Shown: positions 1 to 6,968, counted from the first letter of the stretch. The stretch: DNA of 33,255 nt from ARS1285 sp038045965 (GCA_038045965.1 JBBSXD010000031.1:1-33255); one strand, 5' to 3'. The notes: generated by a model from the sequence alone, not told the origin. Numbers and translations: made by a program.

Positions 1-640
1 TATAAAGATGAACATCTATAGCTTTATTAAAATCATCACTATCACAAGTCCATCCGTAAACATTTTGGCAATTATTTACTCCATCAAAATTTCCTATTGG
101 CTCTCCAGCTTCATTATCATCATTTGCATCTACACATCCTTCATCTATTGGATAATCTTTTTTTCCGTCGTTATCATTATCTGATCCGTCGTTGCATTGC
201 TTAGGACATACTTCTCTTTCACAGGTTAAAACATCTAAGATTTGATTTCCTGCAACATCTGCCCATTGAACAACTCCATTATTTTTTGTAGTATCCCAAT
301 TCCAGAGAGTGTTATCGGCAGGGCTATTATAAAAGCTAGAAGTTTTAGATATCACTTTTGTATAACCTTTAAATTCACATATCTTTAATGTAGTTATATC
401 ATCAAAACGGGCTGAACCAGAACAAGGAGAATAAGACCTATCTTTTAAAGGACAAACACTAGTATCATCTGGAATTTTAATCTTAGATTCCATTTCTGGA
501 TGACTATTTACAAAATCTCTTATTTCTGATCCTGAATAAAAACTAAATCTTTCAGTCGTACAAACTACTCCAAACACAAAATTTACAGATAATAAAAATA
601 AAAAGATAAACGTAATTAAACTAAAGATTTTATTCATCAT
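1..640 (-). CDS. secreted acidic-motif protein, 3' end beyond window
   Basis: The reading frame starts at the ATG at 640 and stays open to the window edge (213 codons visible, C-terminus missing). Residues 3-24 form a typical Sec signal peptide (basic start, then a run of I/F/L, then VNFVFG), so the product is exported. Residues 149-164 read CNDGSDNDNDGKKDYP, an Asp/Asn-rich loop flanked by Cys. This resembles the calcium-binding-like acidic motifs common in extracellular proteins of DPANN archaea. It is followed by GNFDGVNNC and GWTCD (about 183-200), resembling the start of a repeat found in surface proteins. Several Cys pairs suggest disulfides. A purine-rich AAAAAGGTGT sits just before the start, and a TATA-like stretch lies near 665. 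The exact function is unknown; a cell-surface or adhesion role is inferred from export and motif type. Confidence 0.72.
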   Translation of the reverse strand, partial: MMNKIFSLITFIFLFLLSVNFVFGVVCTTERFSFYSGSEIRDFVNSHPEMESKIKIPDDTSVCPLKDRSYSPCSGSARFDDITTLKICEFKGYTKVISKTSSFYNSPADNTLWNWDTTKNNGVVQWADVAGNQILDVLTCEREVCPKQCNDGSDNDNDGKKDYPIDEGCVDANDDNEAGEPIGNFDGVNNCQNVYGWTCDSDDFNKAIDVHLY

Positions 641-783
641 ACACCTTTTTATAAACTGAGATTTTTATATTTATATATTTTGGCATTTAAGAACTTTTAC
701 AAATCTCCTTCTTAATGCTATCCCCCCTTGTTTTTTTATTCTACGGAAAACCTTATATAATAACTAAACATAAATTAAATATA

Positions 784-1122
784 ATGGAGAAAACTATATT
801 TCATTATGATGATTTTTCAGATAGATTATTTATTTCATGTAATGACAGAAATAAAAAAGTAACTGGAAGTATAAGAGTTTTGAATCTGATAGTTGACTTT
901 ACAACAGAAAATAAAGCTGTAGGAATTGAGATTTTGGAAGTATCAAAATATCTTGAATCTTTAAATATAGATTCTAAAATATTGAATAATCTGACAAACG
1001 CTGAATTTGTATTTCAACAAAAAATAGATGGTTATTTAATTTATTTTATTTTGCAGACTGAAAATCAAGTAGAAAGGGTTCCTTATAATATTGTTGAACT
1101 TCCCATAATTAATACTAATTAA
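784..1122 (+). CDS. DUF2283-family protein
   Basis: This small protein of 112 residues begins MEKTIFHYDDFSDRLF and carries the DUF2283 signature: a start resembling YDxxxDxLyIs, then LIVDFTTENKAVGIEILEVS at about residues 33-52, matching the family pattern of a beta strand, Asp, and VGIEIL-x-x-S. About 50 extra residues follow the usual domain. I chose the start at 784 rather than the in-frame one 23 codons upstream. The TATA-like sequence CTTATATAA (about 752-760) lies 25-28 bp before 784, the spacing for a leaderless transcript, and the protein then starts with the conserved domain. DUF2283 genes often sit near toxin-like genes (here the DUF4258-like gene on the other strand), but no biochemical role is established. 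Confidence 0.72.
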   Translation: MEKTIFHYDDFSDRLFISCNDRNKKVTGSIRVLNLIVDFTTENKAVGIEILEVSKYLESLNIDSKILNNLTNAEFVFQQKIDGYLIYFILQTENQVERVPYNIVELPIINTN

Positions 1123-1142
1123 TTGTTTTCCCATCAAATCTT

Positions 1143-1598
1143 TTACCAATGCTTCTCTTGTATTTTACCGCATGAATTATCAAAAAAAATTCCCGAAAAA
1201 TCGCCACCTCTGCCTAAAGGCGGAGATTTGATCGGCGATTTTTCTTTCAAATGGGAATTTTTTAGGATGCTCCGAAACGACCTCACCATAAATGGTGAGG
1301 TTTTCAACATTTCGGACATAATTAATTTATCTTCTTTTGGGCATGTTGCTATAGAAAAATCTGTATTATCTTTTAGCCTATAAAATAATTCATATCCTAT
1401 ATCTCCATATTTTAAAATTTCTTTTTCTATTGCATAAATCTTTTCAAATTGTAAAAATATTTCTTTTACTTGTTCATCATCTATTCCTTTCTCTGATGAG
1501 CTAATTCTATAATGGGTGGTAAAGATAAGCTTTTTATTTTTAATTTTTTCAGAAATTATTCCATCTATTTCTCTTTTCTCTTTTATTATTTCTACCAT
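1143..1598 (-). CDS. DUF4258-like small protein whose 3' end is a palindromic insertion
   Basis: Residues 1 to about 90 look like a compact toxin-fold protein: FTTHYRISSSEKGIDDEQVK resembles the TxHyxxRxxxRgIsxeeV opening of DUF4258/BrnT-like families, and a strand ending FSIATCPKEDKLI follows. After LIMSEMLKTSPF the frame runs through a 139-bp palindromic repeat (see repeat entry) that has a second copy at 18588-18725. The last ~55 residues are therefore repeat-encoded (PPLGRGGDFSG), followed by a short tail. The host gene has kept an open frame through the insert. An ATG at 1598 is preferred over the TTG five codons upstream, since ATTATAAAG lies about 20-25 bp upstream. It could be a functional protein with a tolerated tail or a decaying gene; I cannot decide. 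Confidence 0.55.
   Translation of the reverse strand: MVEIIKEKREIDGIISEKIKNKKLIFTTHYRISSSEKGIDDEQVKEIFLQFEKIYAIEKEILKYGDIGYELFYRLKDNTDFSIATCPKEDKLIMSEMLKTSPFMVRSFRSILKNSHLKEKSPIKSPPLGRGGDFSGIFFDNSCGKIQEKHW
1184..1322 (-). repeat. 139-bp double-hairpin palindromic element, copy A (inside a coding gene)
   Basis: The element holds two nested hairpins. The first has an outer stem AATTCCC (1188-1194) with GGGAATT (1253-1259), an inner stem AAAAATCGCC (1196-1205) with GGCGATTTTT (1234-1243), and a central CCTCTGCC/GGCGGAG stem. The second has TCCGAAA (1271-1277) with TTTCGGA (1310-1316) enclosing CCTCACCA (1281-1288) with TGGTGAGG (1293-1300), loop TAAA. Copy B matches it at roughly 90% by eye, mismatches often keep the stems paired, and it lies in the same orientation relative to its host gene. 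Strand is given relative to the host gene. Confidence 0.88.
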
Positions 1599-1670
1599 TA
1601 AAACATGTAGCAAATTCTTTATAATTTACATTTATATAAAATAAGTTTTAAGTAATAATTTTACCTTTAT

Positions 1671-2063
1671 TTACCTCCAAATAAAAAATCTTAATTTTTT
1701 TGTATTATAAGTTGTTAAAGAAGAGGATATTATTGTTTCTGATACATAAATATCTTTATTTTCTGATGGAGAATTATCGCATATATTATTTATCTCTGTT
1801 ATACATATAGAGAAATGCCAGTTTTTTGGAATAGAATCTTTAATAAACTTGTTTGTTAAATCGGTATTTCCATTGATTATCTCATTTCTCATCTGCTCGT
1901 TATTTGAAATTATATTTAATATATATTTTTGTTTTTCATAAACCTCCTCTGAAATATCTGAGTTTTTTAGGTTGTTGGATATTAAAATTAAAACTGCTCC
2001 AGCTATTATTAAAATGGCAAATAATACTTCTATTATTCTTATGAAACCTTTTTTGTTTTTCAT
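1671..2063 (-). CDS. pilin-like protein (class III leader)
   Basis: The protein of 130 residues starts MKNKKGFIRIIEVLFAILI. It has a short basic leader ending KKG, then about 20 hydrophobic residues with a Glu near position +6, the layout of prepilin-peptidase substrates (KG|FxxxE). The remaining ~100 residues form a polar head with Cys residues at ICI and NNIC. The ATG at 2063 overlaps the stop of the upstream gene as ATGA, so the two are cotranscribed and probably translationally coupled; an ATG two codons earlier is also possible. The upstream partner is another pilin-like protein. It probably acts as a minor pilin or pseudopilin in a type IV pilus-like machine, perhaps the one encoded at 24114-32399. 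No prepilin peptidase is visible in the window. Confidence 0.66.
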   Translation of the reverse strand: MKNKKGFIRIIEVLFAILIIAGAVLILISNNLKNSDISEEVYEKQKYILNIISNNEQMRNEIINGNTDLTNKFIKDSIPKNWHFSICITEINNICDNSPSENKDIYVSETIISSSLTTYNTKKLRFFIWR

Positions 2064-2749
2064 TTCCATACTTTAATATTTAATGTAAGCTCAGATATTT
2101 CTGCTTTGTTATTGATTATTCTTACAGGAAAACTCTCAGATATTGTGTCTACATTTTGAGGGATCTTTCCTTGAACACTAAATCTCTCAATTATATTACT
2201 TTCTCTATCTTTAAACTCAAAAGCAAAATTTTCTATTCCTAATCTTTGTTTTAATTCAGAATAATCTGAATTATAATCTGCGGTTAATTTTTCTATATTT
2301 CTTTCTGATATAATTTTCTCTTCTATATAAACTCCTACTTTAAAACCCTTTTTTTTTGGATCACATGGCTGATAATTTTTCTCAAAAAAATCTCCATAAT
2401 AAATTGTTATTCTTTTTTTGTTAGAATCTTGTACAGCTCTAAAATTAGTTCCATATTCATCATATAAATCAGTTAAATCAAAACAGTTAGTTTCGGAATT
2501 CAAAACAACAGACAATTTGCCTATATTTTCTTCTAATTCTTTTATAATAGTTAATTTTACATCGTCTATAGGAAGTTCTTTAGTTATTTTAGAAGAAGAT
2601 CTAAGGAAAATAAATAAAAAAACTAGAAATCCTACAAACAAAGTTGTAGCTAATATCATTTCTACATGCGCTTGAGATTTTTTATTTATTAAAAATTTTC
2701 TTTTTAATGTTAATCTTATATCTGAATTAATTGAAAAACATACTGCCAT
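2060..2749 (-). CDS. pilin-like protein with long leader
   Basis: A 229-residue protein with a 25-residue basic N-terminus, then KKSQAHVEMILATTLFVGFL (about 23-42) and a continuing hydrophobic segment to residue 49. The KSQ-x-x-x-E pattern before a membrane helix is typical of archaeal class III signal peptides (KGQ-x-x-x-E). The ~180-residue head has two Cys and many charged residues and no further membrane segment. The start at 2749 is supported by a TATA-like ATTTATATTC about 25 bp upstream, implying a leaderless message. It is the first gene of a two-gene operon with the pilin at 1671-2063. Likely an extracytoplasmic minor pilin; its precise role is unknown. Confidence 0.65.
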   Translation of the reverse strand: MAVCFSINSDIRLTLKRKFLINKKSQAHVEMILATTLFVGFLVFLFIFLRSSSKITKELPIDDVKLTIIKELEENIGKLSVVLNSETNCFDLTDLYDEYGTNFRAVQDSNKKRITIYYGDFFEKNYQPCDPKKKGFKVGVYIEEKIISERNIEKLTADYNSDYSELKQRLGIENFAFEFKDRESNIIERFSVQGKIPQNVDTISESFPVRIINNKAEISELTLNIKVWK

Positions 2750-2802
2750 CTTTTTAATTATAGAATATAAATATTAATAAATATAACTATAATTGTATTT
2801 TT

Positions 2803-3198
2803 ATGCTTTATACTAAAAGTATCTTGAAAGATAAGGATAAATCAGATGGTGTAAGAATTTCTGTGATGAGTAGACATACTTTAGAAGATGGAATAACCAC
2901 TCATCCTTTAATAAATAAAGATAGTTATGATGAATGGTTAAAAATATTAGCTCCAACAGATTTTTTAGTTGGTAATTATTATAAAATAGGATTCGGATGG
3001 GATTTATTTTCTATTGAATATTTAGAAGAAATAAGAGAAGGAGAGAAGAAAATAGAAGTAGAAAAATTGGCAATGAGATCTTTAAAAGAAGATATAACTT
3101 TACTTTGTATAGAACCAAGCCCAGAAAGATGTCATAGAAGATTGTTGGCTGAAGAATGCGCAAGATATCTTCCTCAAATTGAAGTTGTGCATAGATAA
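2803..3198 (+). CDS. DUF488 family protein
   Basis: 131 residues containing the C-terminal signature CIEPSPERCHRRLLAEE (about residues 101-117), diagnostic of the DUF488/COG3189 family (C-x-E-x-x-x-x-C-H-R). The N-terminal part, with SRHT near residue 24 and FLVGNYYKIGFGWDLFSIEY in the middle, also fits. The conserved Cys and His suggest a thiol or metal chemistry, but the family has no firmly established reaction. ATG 2803 lies about 25 bp after an AT-rich TATA-like stretch shared with the divergent pilin operon, so this is a divergent promoter region of about 50 bp. Confidence 0.8.
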   Translation: MLYTKSILKDKDKSDGVRISVMSRHTLEDGITTHPLINKDSYDEWLKILAPTDFLVGNYYKIGFGWDLFSIEYLEEIREGEKKIEVEKLAMRSLKEDITLLCIEPSPERCHRRLLAEECARYLPQIEVVHR

Positions 3199-3267
3199 AA
3201 ATGGAATTAGATTTAAAGAATCAAGAAGATAGTAAAGATTTATTAAATAAAATTATTTGTTTTGTTT

Positions 3268-3978
3268 ATGCTATATCTTGTTGGTTTAGGATTAAATGAG
3301 AAGGGAATTTCTTTAGAAGGAAAAGAAGCGGTTAAAAAATCTAAGAAAGTTTATCTTGAAGGATATACAGTAGAATTTCCTTATAAATTAAATAAATTAG
3401 AAAAAGTTATAGGTAAAAAGATTTCTAATTTAAATAGAGATTATGTTGAAAGTGACAAATTAGTTTTAGAAGCTAAAAAAAGAGATATTTCTTTGCTTGT
3501 TTATGGTAGTCCTTTATTTGCAACTACTCATGTAAGTCTAATTGAAGAATGCAAAAAAAATAAAGTAAAATATAAAATAATTTATTCAGCTTCGGTTTTT
3601 GATGCTATAGCTGAAAGCGGACTGCAATTATATAAGTTTGGAAAGATTGTAAGTATGCCAGATTGGAAAAATAATCCTAAAACTTATAGCTTTTTAGAAA
3701 TTATTAAAGAAAATAAAAATGCTGGAACACATTCCTTAATTTTAATTGATATAGGATTAAGTTTTATTGAAGCATTAAAGCAACTTGAAGAAAGTTGTAA
3801 AGATAAAAATTTTGATATTGATAAGATTTTGGTTTGCAGTCAACTTGGATTTAATAGTAAGATTTATTATGATAAAATAAAAAATTTAAAAAACAAAAAG
3901 ATAAAGGCTCCATTTTGTTTTGTTATTCCAGGAAAAATGCACTTTATGGAAGATGAAGTAATTAAAAGATTTTGCTAA
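3268..3978 (+). CDS. dphB: diphthine synthase
   Basis: The 236-residue protein begins MLYLVGLGLNEKGISLEG, the classic start of archaeal diphthine synthase (Dph5/DphB), a SAM-dependent tetrapyrrole-methylase-fold enzyme. It methylates the modified histidine of elongation factor 2 during diphthamide synthesis in the cytoplasm. Other family marks are YGSPLFATTHVSL (about 75-87; the usual GDP is GSP here), a SASVFDAIAESGLQLYKFGK block, and HSLILIDI. Length matches the family. I start at ATG 3268; a TTG two codons upstream is less likely, and TTTATTAAATAA about 25 bp upstream fits a leaderless start. The product is expected only in archaea and eukaryotes, which supports the lineage call. Confidence 0.93.
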   Translation: MLYLVGLGLNEKGISLEGKEAVKKSKKVYLEGYTVEFPYKLNKLEKVIGKKISNLNRDYVESDKLVLEAKKRDISLLVYGSPLFATTHVSLIEECKKNKVKYKIIYSASVFDAIAESGLQLYKFGKIVSMPDWKNNPKTYSFLEIIKENKNAGTHSLILIDIGLSFIEALKQLEESCKDKNFDIDKILVCSQLGFNSKIYYDKIKNLKNKKIKAPFCFVIPGKMHFMEDEVIKRFC

Positions 3979-3994
3979 ATAGAAACATTTTTAA

Positions 3995-4025
3995 ACATAT
4001 GTTCATTAAATCAGACATATGTTCA
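3995..4025. promoter_or_regulatory. two 20-bp-spaced ACATATGT palindromes over promoter and start
   Basis: ACATATGTTCA occurs at 3995-4005 and again at 4015-4025. Each contains the palindrome ACATATGT, and the first extends to AACATATGTT. The 20-bp spacing puts them on the same DNA face. The first overlaps the TATA-like TTTTTAAAC region, and the second overlaps the ATG at 4019. This is a plausible operator for the HTH domain encoded by the gene itself (autoregulation is inferred). Confidence 0.55.
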
Positions 4026-4543
4026 AAGAATTAAACATAATTAAAGTTTTTTTTGAGAATCCTACTAAAGAATATAATGTAAGGGAGATTGCAAGAATTA
4101 TAAAAGTAGCTCCGGCAACAGCAAGTTCTCAGCTAAAAAAATTGGCAAAAAAAGAAATATTAAAAGAAAGAAAAGAAAGGAATTTAATAATATATAAAGC
4201 AAATATGTCCCATAGTAATTATACAGATCTCAAGATATATTACAATATTAAAAAAATAAAAGATTCTGGATTAATAGAAGAATTAAATAAGTTTTATATG
4301 AAACCAGCAATAGTTCTTTTTGGATCTGCTTCATTTGGATTAGATACAGAAGATAGTGATATAGATCTTGTTATTATTTCAGAAAAGAATAAAGAATTTC
4401 CAAAAAAAGAAAAATTTGAGAAAGTTATTAAAAGAAAATTGCAGTTTTTCATTGTTAAAGATACTAAAGAACTTAAAAATACTCACTTGATTAACAACAT
4501 ATTGAACGGAATTGTTATTCAGGGAGAATTAAGATGGATTTAG
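4019..4543 (+). CDS. HTH-nucleotidyltransferase fusion, antitoxin-like (MNT)
   Basis: Two domains. Residues 8-60 form a winged helix-turn-helix (YNVREIARIIKVAPATASSQ then KKLAKKEILKE). Residues 95-165 form a minimal nucleotidyltransferase with FGSASFG (101-107) and SDIDLVII (113-120), i.e. the GS-x10-D-x-D active site. MNT proteins pair with HEPN proteins in toxin-antitoxin modules, where they can AMPylate the partner. Here the HEPN-like gene follows with a 10-bp overlap. The HTH suggests the MNT also represses its own promoter, consistent with two palindromes over the start. Transcription is probably leaderless from ATG 4019. Confidence 0.82.
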   Translation: MFKELNIIKVFFENPTKEYNVREIARIIKVAPATASSQLKKLAKKEILKERKERNLIIYKANMSHSNYTDLKIYYNIKKIKDSGLIEELNKFYMKPAIVLFGSASFGLDTEDSDIDLVIISEKNKEFPKKEKFEKVIKRKLQFFIVKDTKELKNTHLINNILNGIVIQGELRWI

Positions 4544-4950
4544 AAGATTGTTATAAAAAAAATTACATTAAAAAAACAAGAATTGATAAAGAATTAATTA
4601 GATCCTTAATTGAAATGTCTAAAATTAAAGAAGACAGTGTAAATAGCGCCAATATTAATAAAATAAATATTTCTGCTTATGTTTCCATGGCTTATGATTC
4701 ACTTAGAGAAATACTTGAGGGATTATGCATATTAAATGGATATAAAATAAACTCACATCTTTGTTTAGGGGAGTTATTAAAAGAATTGATATTAAATTTT
4801 GATTTTAATAGTTTTGATAGATTTAGATATATAAGAAATAGTATAAATTATTATGGAAATAAAATAGATTATGAACAAGGAAAAAAAATAATACTAAAAA
4901 TGTTTAAGATGAAGTCAGATATTCTAAATAATTATCTTAAAGATATTTAA
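4534..4950 (+). CDS. HEPN-domain protein, partner of MNT
   Basis: 138 residues, all-helical in appearance. The block RFRYIRNSINYYG (about 106-118) resembles the conserved C-terminal helix of archaeal HEPN proteins (R-N-x-I-x-Y-x-G), and LREILEGLCILNGYK matches the first helical pair. The canonical RNase motif R-x4-6-H is not evident because Asn/Tyr occupy the His position, so nuclease activity is doubtful. It overlaps the upstream HTH-MNT gene, as in two-gene HEPN/MNT modules. It is probably a toxin-like or regulatory partner. Confidence 0.7.
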   Translation: MDLEDCYKKNYIKKTRIDKELIRSLIEMSKIKEDSVNSANINKINISAYVSMAYDSLREILEGLCILNGYKINSHLCLGELLKELILNFDFNSFDRFRYIRNSINYYGNKIDYEQGKKIILKMFKMKSDILNNYLKDI

Positions 4951-4952
4951 TG

Positions 4953-5972
4953 TTAAATTATCGCTTTTTTAATTTCATTTTCTTTATCAAAATATTCTTC
5001 TATATATAATTTTAAGAAAAGTATGAAGTAAGCTATTATTATTGGTCCTATAAAAATTCCTACTATTCCAAATTTTGAGATTCCTATAAAAATTCCTATA
5101 ACTGAAACTAAAGGGTGAATTGAGCCATATCTTTGATTTATTATTGGCCTAAGAATATTATCTATTAAACTTATCAAGATTCCTACAATTATTAATGCGA
5201 TTCCAATGTTTAATTTTCCTAAAAGTATCTGGATTATAGCAGCAGGTATCCAAATTACTGGAGAACCTATCATTGGAATAAAAGATAAAATAGTTGTTAA
5301 AGCTCCCCAAAATAAAGCATTTGGAATCCCAAGAAGCCAGAAATTTAAAGCCAAAAGCCCTCCCTGAATTATAGCGATTAAAAAAGTTCCAATAATTGTG
5401 GCATAAGTTATTTCTTTAAATTTATCTATAATAATTAAATTATTTCTTCTATTAAAAGGAAGATTTTCTATAATTATTTTTTTAATTTTCTCGTAATAAA
5501 GAATTAGATAATAAGTTAGGAAAAATAATAAAAATAAAATCGCAAATGAGAAAATTATATTCGAGAATACTGGTTTAATATATGCTCTCAAAATAGGCAT
5601 TATCTCATTTATTATCTGCCCCTCATTCAATTCTAAAGTAAATGGAAATTTCTCATTTATAGTTTGTTTTATAATTCTTAATGTTTCTATTTGATAAGGC
5701 AAGTTAGTTATCTGATTTATTAGTCCATTAATTATAAAGATTAAAGGCAGAATTATAATAATTAAAGCTATGACTAAAATTATCCCTGCTGAAATTTTTG
5801 CTGAGAAATATTTTCTCAATCTTTTGTCTAGAGGATGAAATATAAAAGTTAAAATAATTGCTCCAAAAAATGCACTTAGGTAAGGTAAACTTGTATATAC
5901 AATAAATAAAAACAAAGCTGAAATTATTATACTAGATACTAATCTTTTGTTTTTAAAAAAATCTAAATGCAT
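4953..5972 (-). CDS. AI-2E family transporter (PerM/UPF0118-like)
   Basis: 339 residues with about eight hydrophobic segments: two near the N-terminus (about 11-47), one at 55-82, a long soluble or amphipathic loop, then clusters from about 145 to 325. Typical blocks are IIGTFLIAIIQGGLLALNF, IPMIGSPVIWIPAAIIQILL and GSIHPLVSVIGIFIGI followed by GIVGIFIGPII. These fit the family described as AI-2 exporters or, in some bacteria, ion/proton antiporters. Substrate cannot be told from sequence, and in archaea the AI-2 link is doubtful. The start at 5972 follows a TATA-like CTTTAATAT about 25 bp upstream on the minus strand. Confidence 0.85.
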   Translation of the reverse strand: MHLDFFKNKRLVSSIIISALFLFIVYTSLPYLSAFFGAIILTFIFHPLDKRLRKYFSAKISAGIILVIALIIIILPLIFIINGLINQITNLPYQIETLRIIKQTINEKFPFTLELNEGQIINEIMPILRAYIKPVFSNIIFSFAILFLLFFLTYYLILYYEKIKKIIIENLPFNRRNNLIIIDKFKEITYATIIGTFLIAIIQGGLLALNFWLLGIPNALFWGALTTILSFIPMIGSPVIWIPAAIIQILLGKLNIGIALIIVGILISLIDNILRPIINQRYGSIHPLVSVIGIFIGISKFGIVGIFIGPIIIAYFILFLKLYIEEYFDKENEIKKAII

Positions 5973-6066
5973 TTTAAAATATTTATTTTGTGATATTAAA
6001 GCTTTATTGTGTTGTCTTTAAAGAGTAATTAATCATAAATTTAAACTGTTTATTTATAAGATAGAA

Positions 6067-6675
6067 ATGGTTGTCGAAAGAGATTATGTAATAGGAAAAT
6101 TAGATGAATGGTATAATAGATTATTTAGAGAAAAGTATACTGATAAAGTAGCTGAAGAATTTCAATATAGAGTTAAAAAAAAATTAAATCCAGATTATAT
6201 AGAATCAGTTTCGGAAAATGATAATCTTTATTTTATTTCTCTAGATTCGTCAAGAAACTTTTCAGAAGTATTTTATTTATATTTCTATTGTAATCTGAAA
6301 GCTGTAGAAAATTCTAATACACTTACATCAGAATTTATTTTATCTAAAAAAGCAAAGGGTTTAGATAAAAAAGTGTTAGAAACAGATCATGCTAGTTTTA
6401 TAAAGTTAGTAGAAAATTTAAGATATAAAAGTGATAAGAAATTTCCAGATGATATTACAGATGATGATTTAAAAGAGGCCCATATTAAAATTTTTGGGAA
6501 TTTAAAAAAAGCTTCAGGATTATTCAGAAATATTATAAAAAAATATATTAAAGATTTAGGAGATAAATATGAAAATGAAGAGATTGTATATGAACAATAT
6601 GTAGTTCTAAAAAATTATCTTGATGCTGTTGGTGATGAATCATTTTGGTTATATGAGACTTTTTTTGGTGGTTAA
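6067..6675 (+). CDS. hypothetical protein, 202 aa
   Basis: I do not recognise this protein. It is soluble and highly charged (Lys/Glu/Asp-rich), with no signal peptide or membrane segment. It is probably mostly helical, with aromatic runs such as FSEVFYLYFYCNL (about 64-76). No catalytic motif is evident. The start has a TATA-like TTTATAAG stretch close upstream. It stands alone between a divergent permease and the ileS leader region. Confidence 0.6.
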   Translation: MVVERDYVIGKLDEWYNRLFREKYTDKVAEEFQYRVKKKLNPDYIESVSENDNLYFISLDSSRNFSEVFYLYFYCNLKAVENSNTLTSEFILSKKAKGLDKKVLETDHASFIKLVENLRYKSDKKFPDDITDDDLKEAHIKIFGNLKKASGLFRNIIKKYIKDLGDKYENEEIVYEQYVVLKNYLDAVGDESFWLYETFFGG

Positions 6676-6721
6676 GATAATGTCTAATAGTCCCAACTAA
6701 TAATCTCCCGACATCAATAAA

Positions 6722-6732
6722 TTTAAAAATAT
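6722..6732 (+). promoter_or_regulatory. TATA-like promoter of the ileS leader (P1)
   Basis: TTTAAAAATAT is centred 24 bp before the ATG at 6751. The identical 11-mer recurs at 6984-6994, again 24 bp before the ileS ATG (P2). Both match the spacing expected for archaeal TATA boxes with transcription starting at or next to the start codon. Confidence 0.6.
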
Positions 6733-6750
6733 ATGATATTTACACATTTT

Positions 6751-6810
6751 ATGGCTATGAATAACAAGATTGAAAAAGTAAGTTCTATTATAGCTATTTC
6801 AATTATATGA
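6751..6810 (+). CDS. isoleucine-rich leader peptide upstream of ileS
   Basis: A 19-codon ORF reading MAMNNKIEKVSSIIAISII. Five of its last seven codons are Ile (codons 13, 14, 16, 18, 19: ATT, ATA, ATT, ATT, ATA), and six of nineteen overall. It is preceded by a TATA-like box at leaderless spacing. Its stop codon is immediately followed by a hairpin and a run of six T. The downstream synthetase uses exactly this amino acid. Together these suggest a ribosome-stalling leader peptide that senses charged tRNA-Ile. Ile codons are common in AT-rich DNA, so chance remains possible. Confidence 0.55.
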   Translation: MAMNNKIEKVSSIIAISII

Positions 6811-6811
6811 T

Positions 6812-6843
6812 TGCACATTTAATTGAATGTGTGTGGATTTTTT
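6812..6843 (+). terminator. candidate attenuator hairpin with U-tract
   Basis: CACATT (6814-6819) pairs with AATGTG (6826-6831), extended by two G-U pairs, around the six-base segment TAATTG, and TTTTTT follows at 6838-6843. An alternative helix is possible: TTCAATT (6798-6804, inside the last Ile codons) with AATTGAA (6821-6827), which would consume the hairpin loop and the first bases of its 3' arm. That is the geometry of a terminator/antiterminator switch. The stem is short and AT-rich, so stability is modest. Confidence 0.5.
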
Positions 6844-6884
6844 ATGTTATCTAATAATATTTTAACATATATAAGGAGGATAAA

Positions 6885-6968
6885 ATGAATTTAGTTGAAG
6901 CTGTAAATAAAGATTTAAATTCTGTTGGAGAAACTTTTAGAGAATTAGTTAAGAACTTTAAGTTTTAA
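6885..6968 (+). CDS. 27-aa ORF with strong Shine-Dalgarno, between leader and ileS
   Basis: The ORF reads MNLVEAVNKDLNSVGETFRE followed by LVKNFKF. The start is preceded by AAGGAGGAT at 6873-6881, a near-perfect Shine-Dalgarno with good spacing. This is the strongest SD in the window, which otherwise relies on leaderless starts. The peptide contains no Ile and looks like an amphipathic helix. It lies past the candidate attenuator, so it would be translated only on read-through mRNA. It could be a second regulatory ORF or a genuine small protein. Confidence 0.5.
   Translation: MNLVEAVNKDLNSVGETFRELVKNFKF

Noticed and set aside
1123..1383. Plus-strand ORF across the palindromic element (PPLPKGGDLIGDF...)
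   Set aside because: It is the complementary reading of the palindrome; palindromes give open frames on both strands. The minus-strand frame joins a recognisable upstream domain.
3201..3299. 32-codon ORF before and overlapping dphB
   Set aside because: No TATA-like box at leaderless spacing and no SD; it mostly overlaps the dphB start in another frame.
6751..6968. T-box riboswitch upstream of ileS
   Set aside because: No T-box sequence (TGGNACCRCG-like) or specifier hairpin is present, and T-boxes are known from Gram-positive bacteria; a leader peptide explains the region better.
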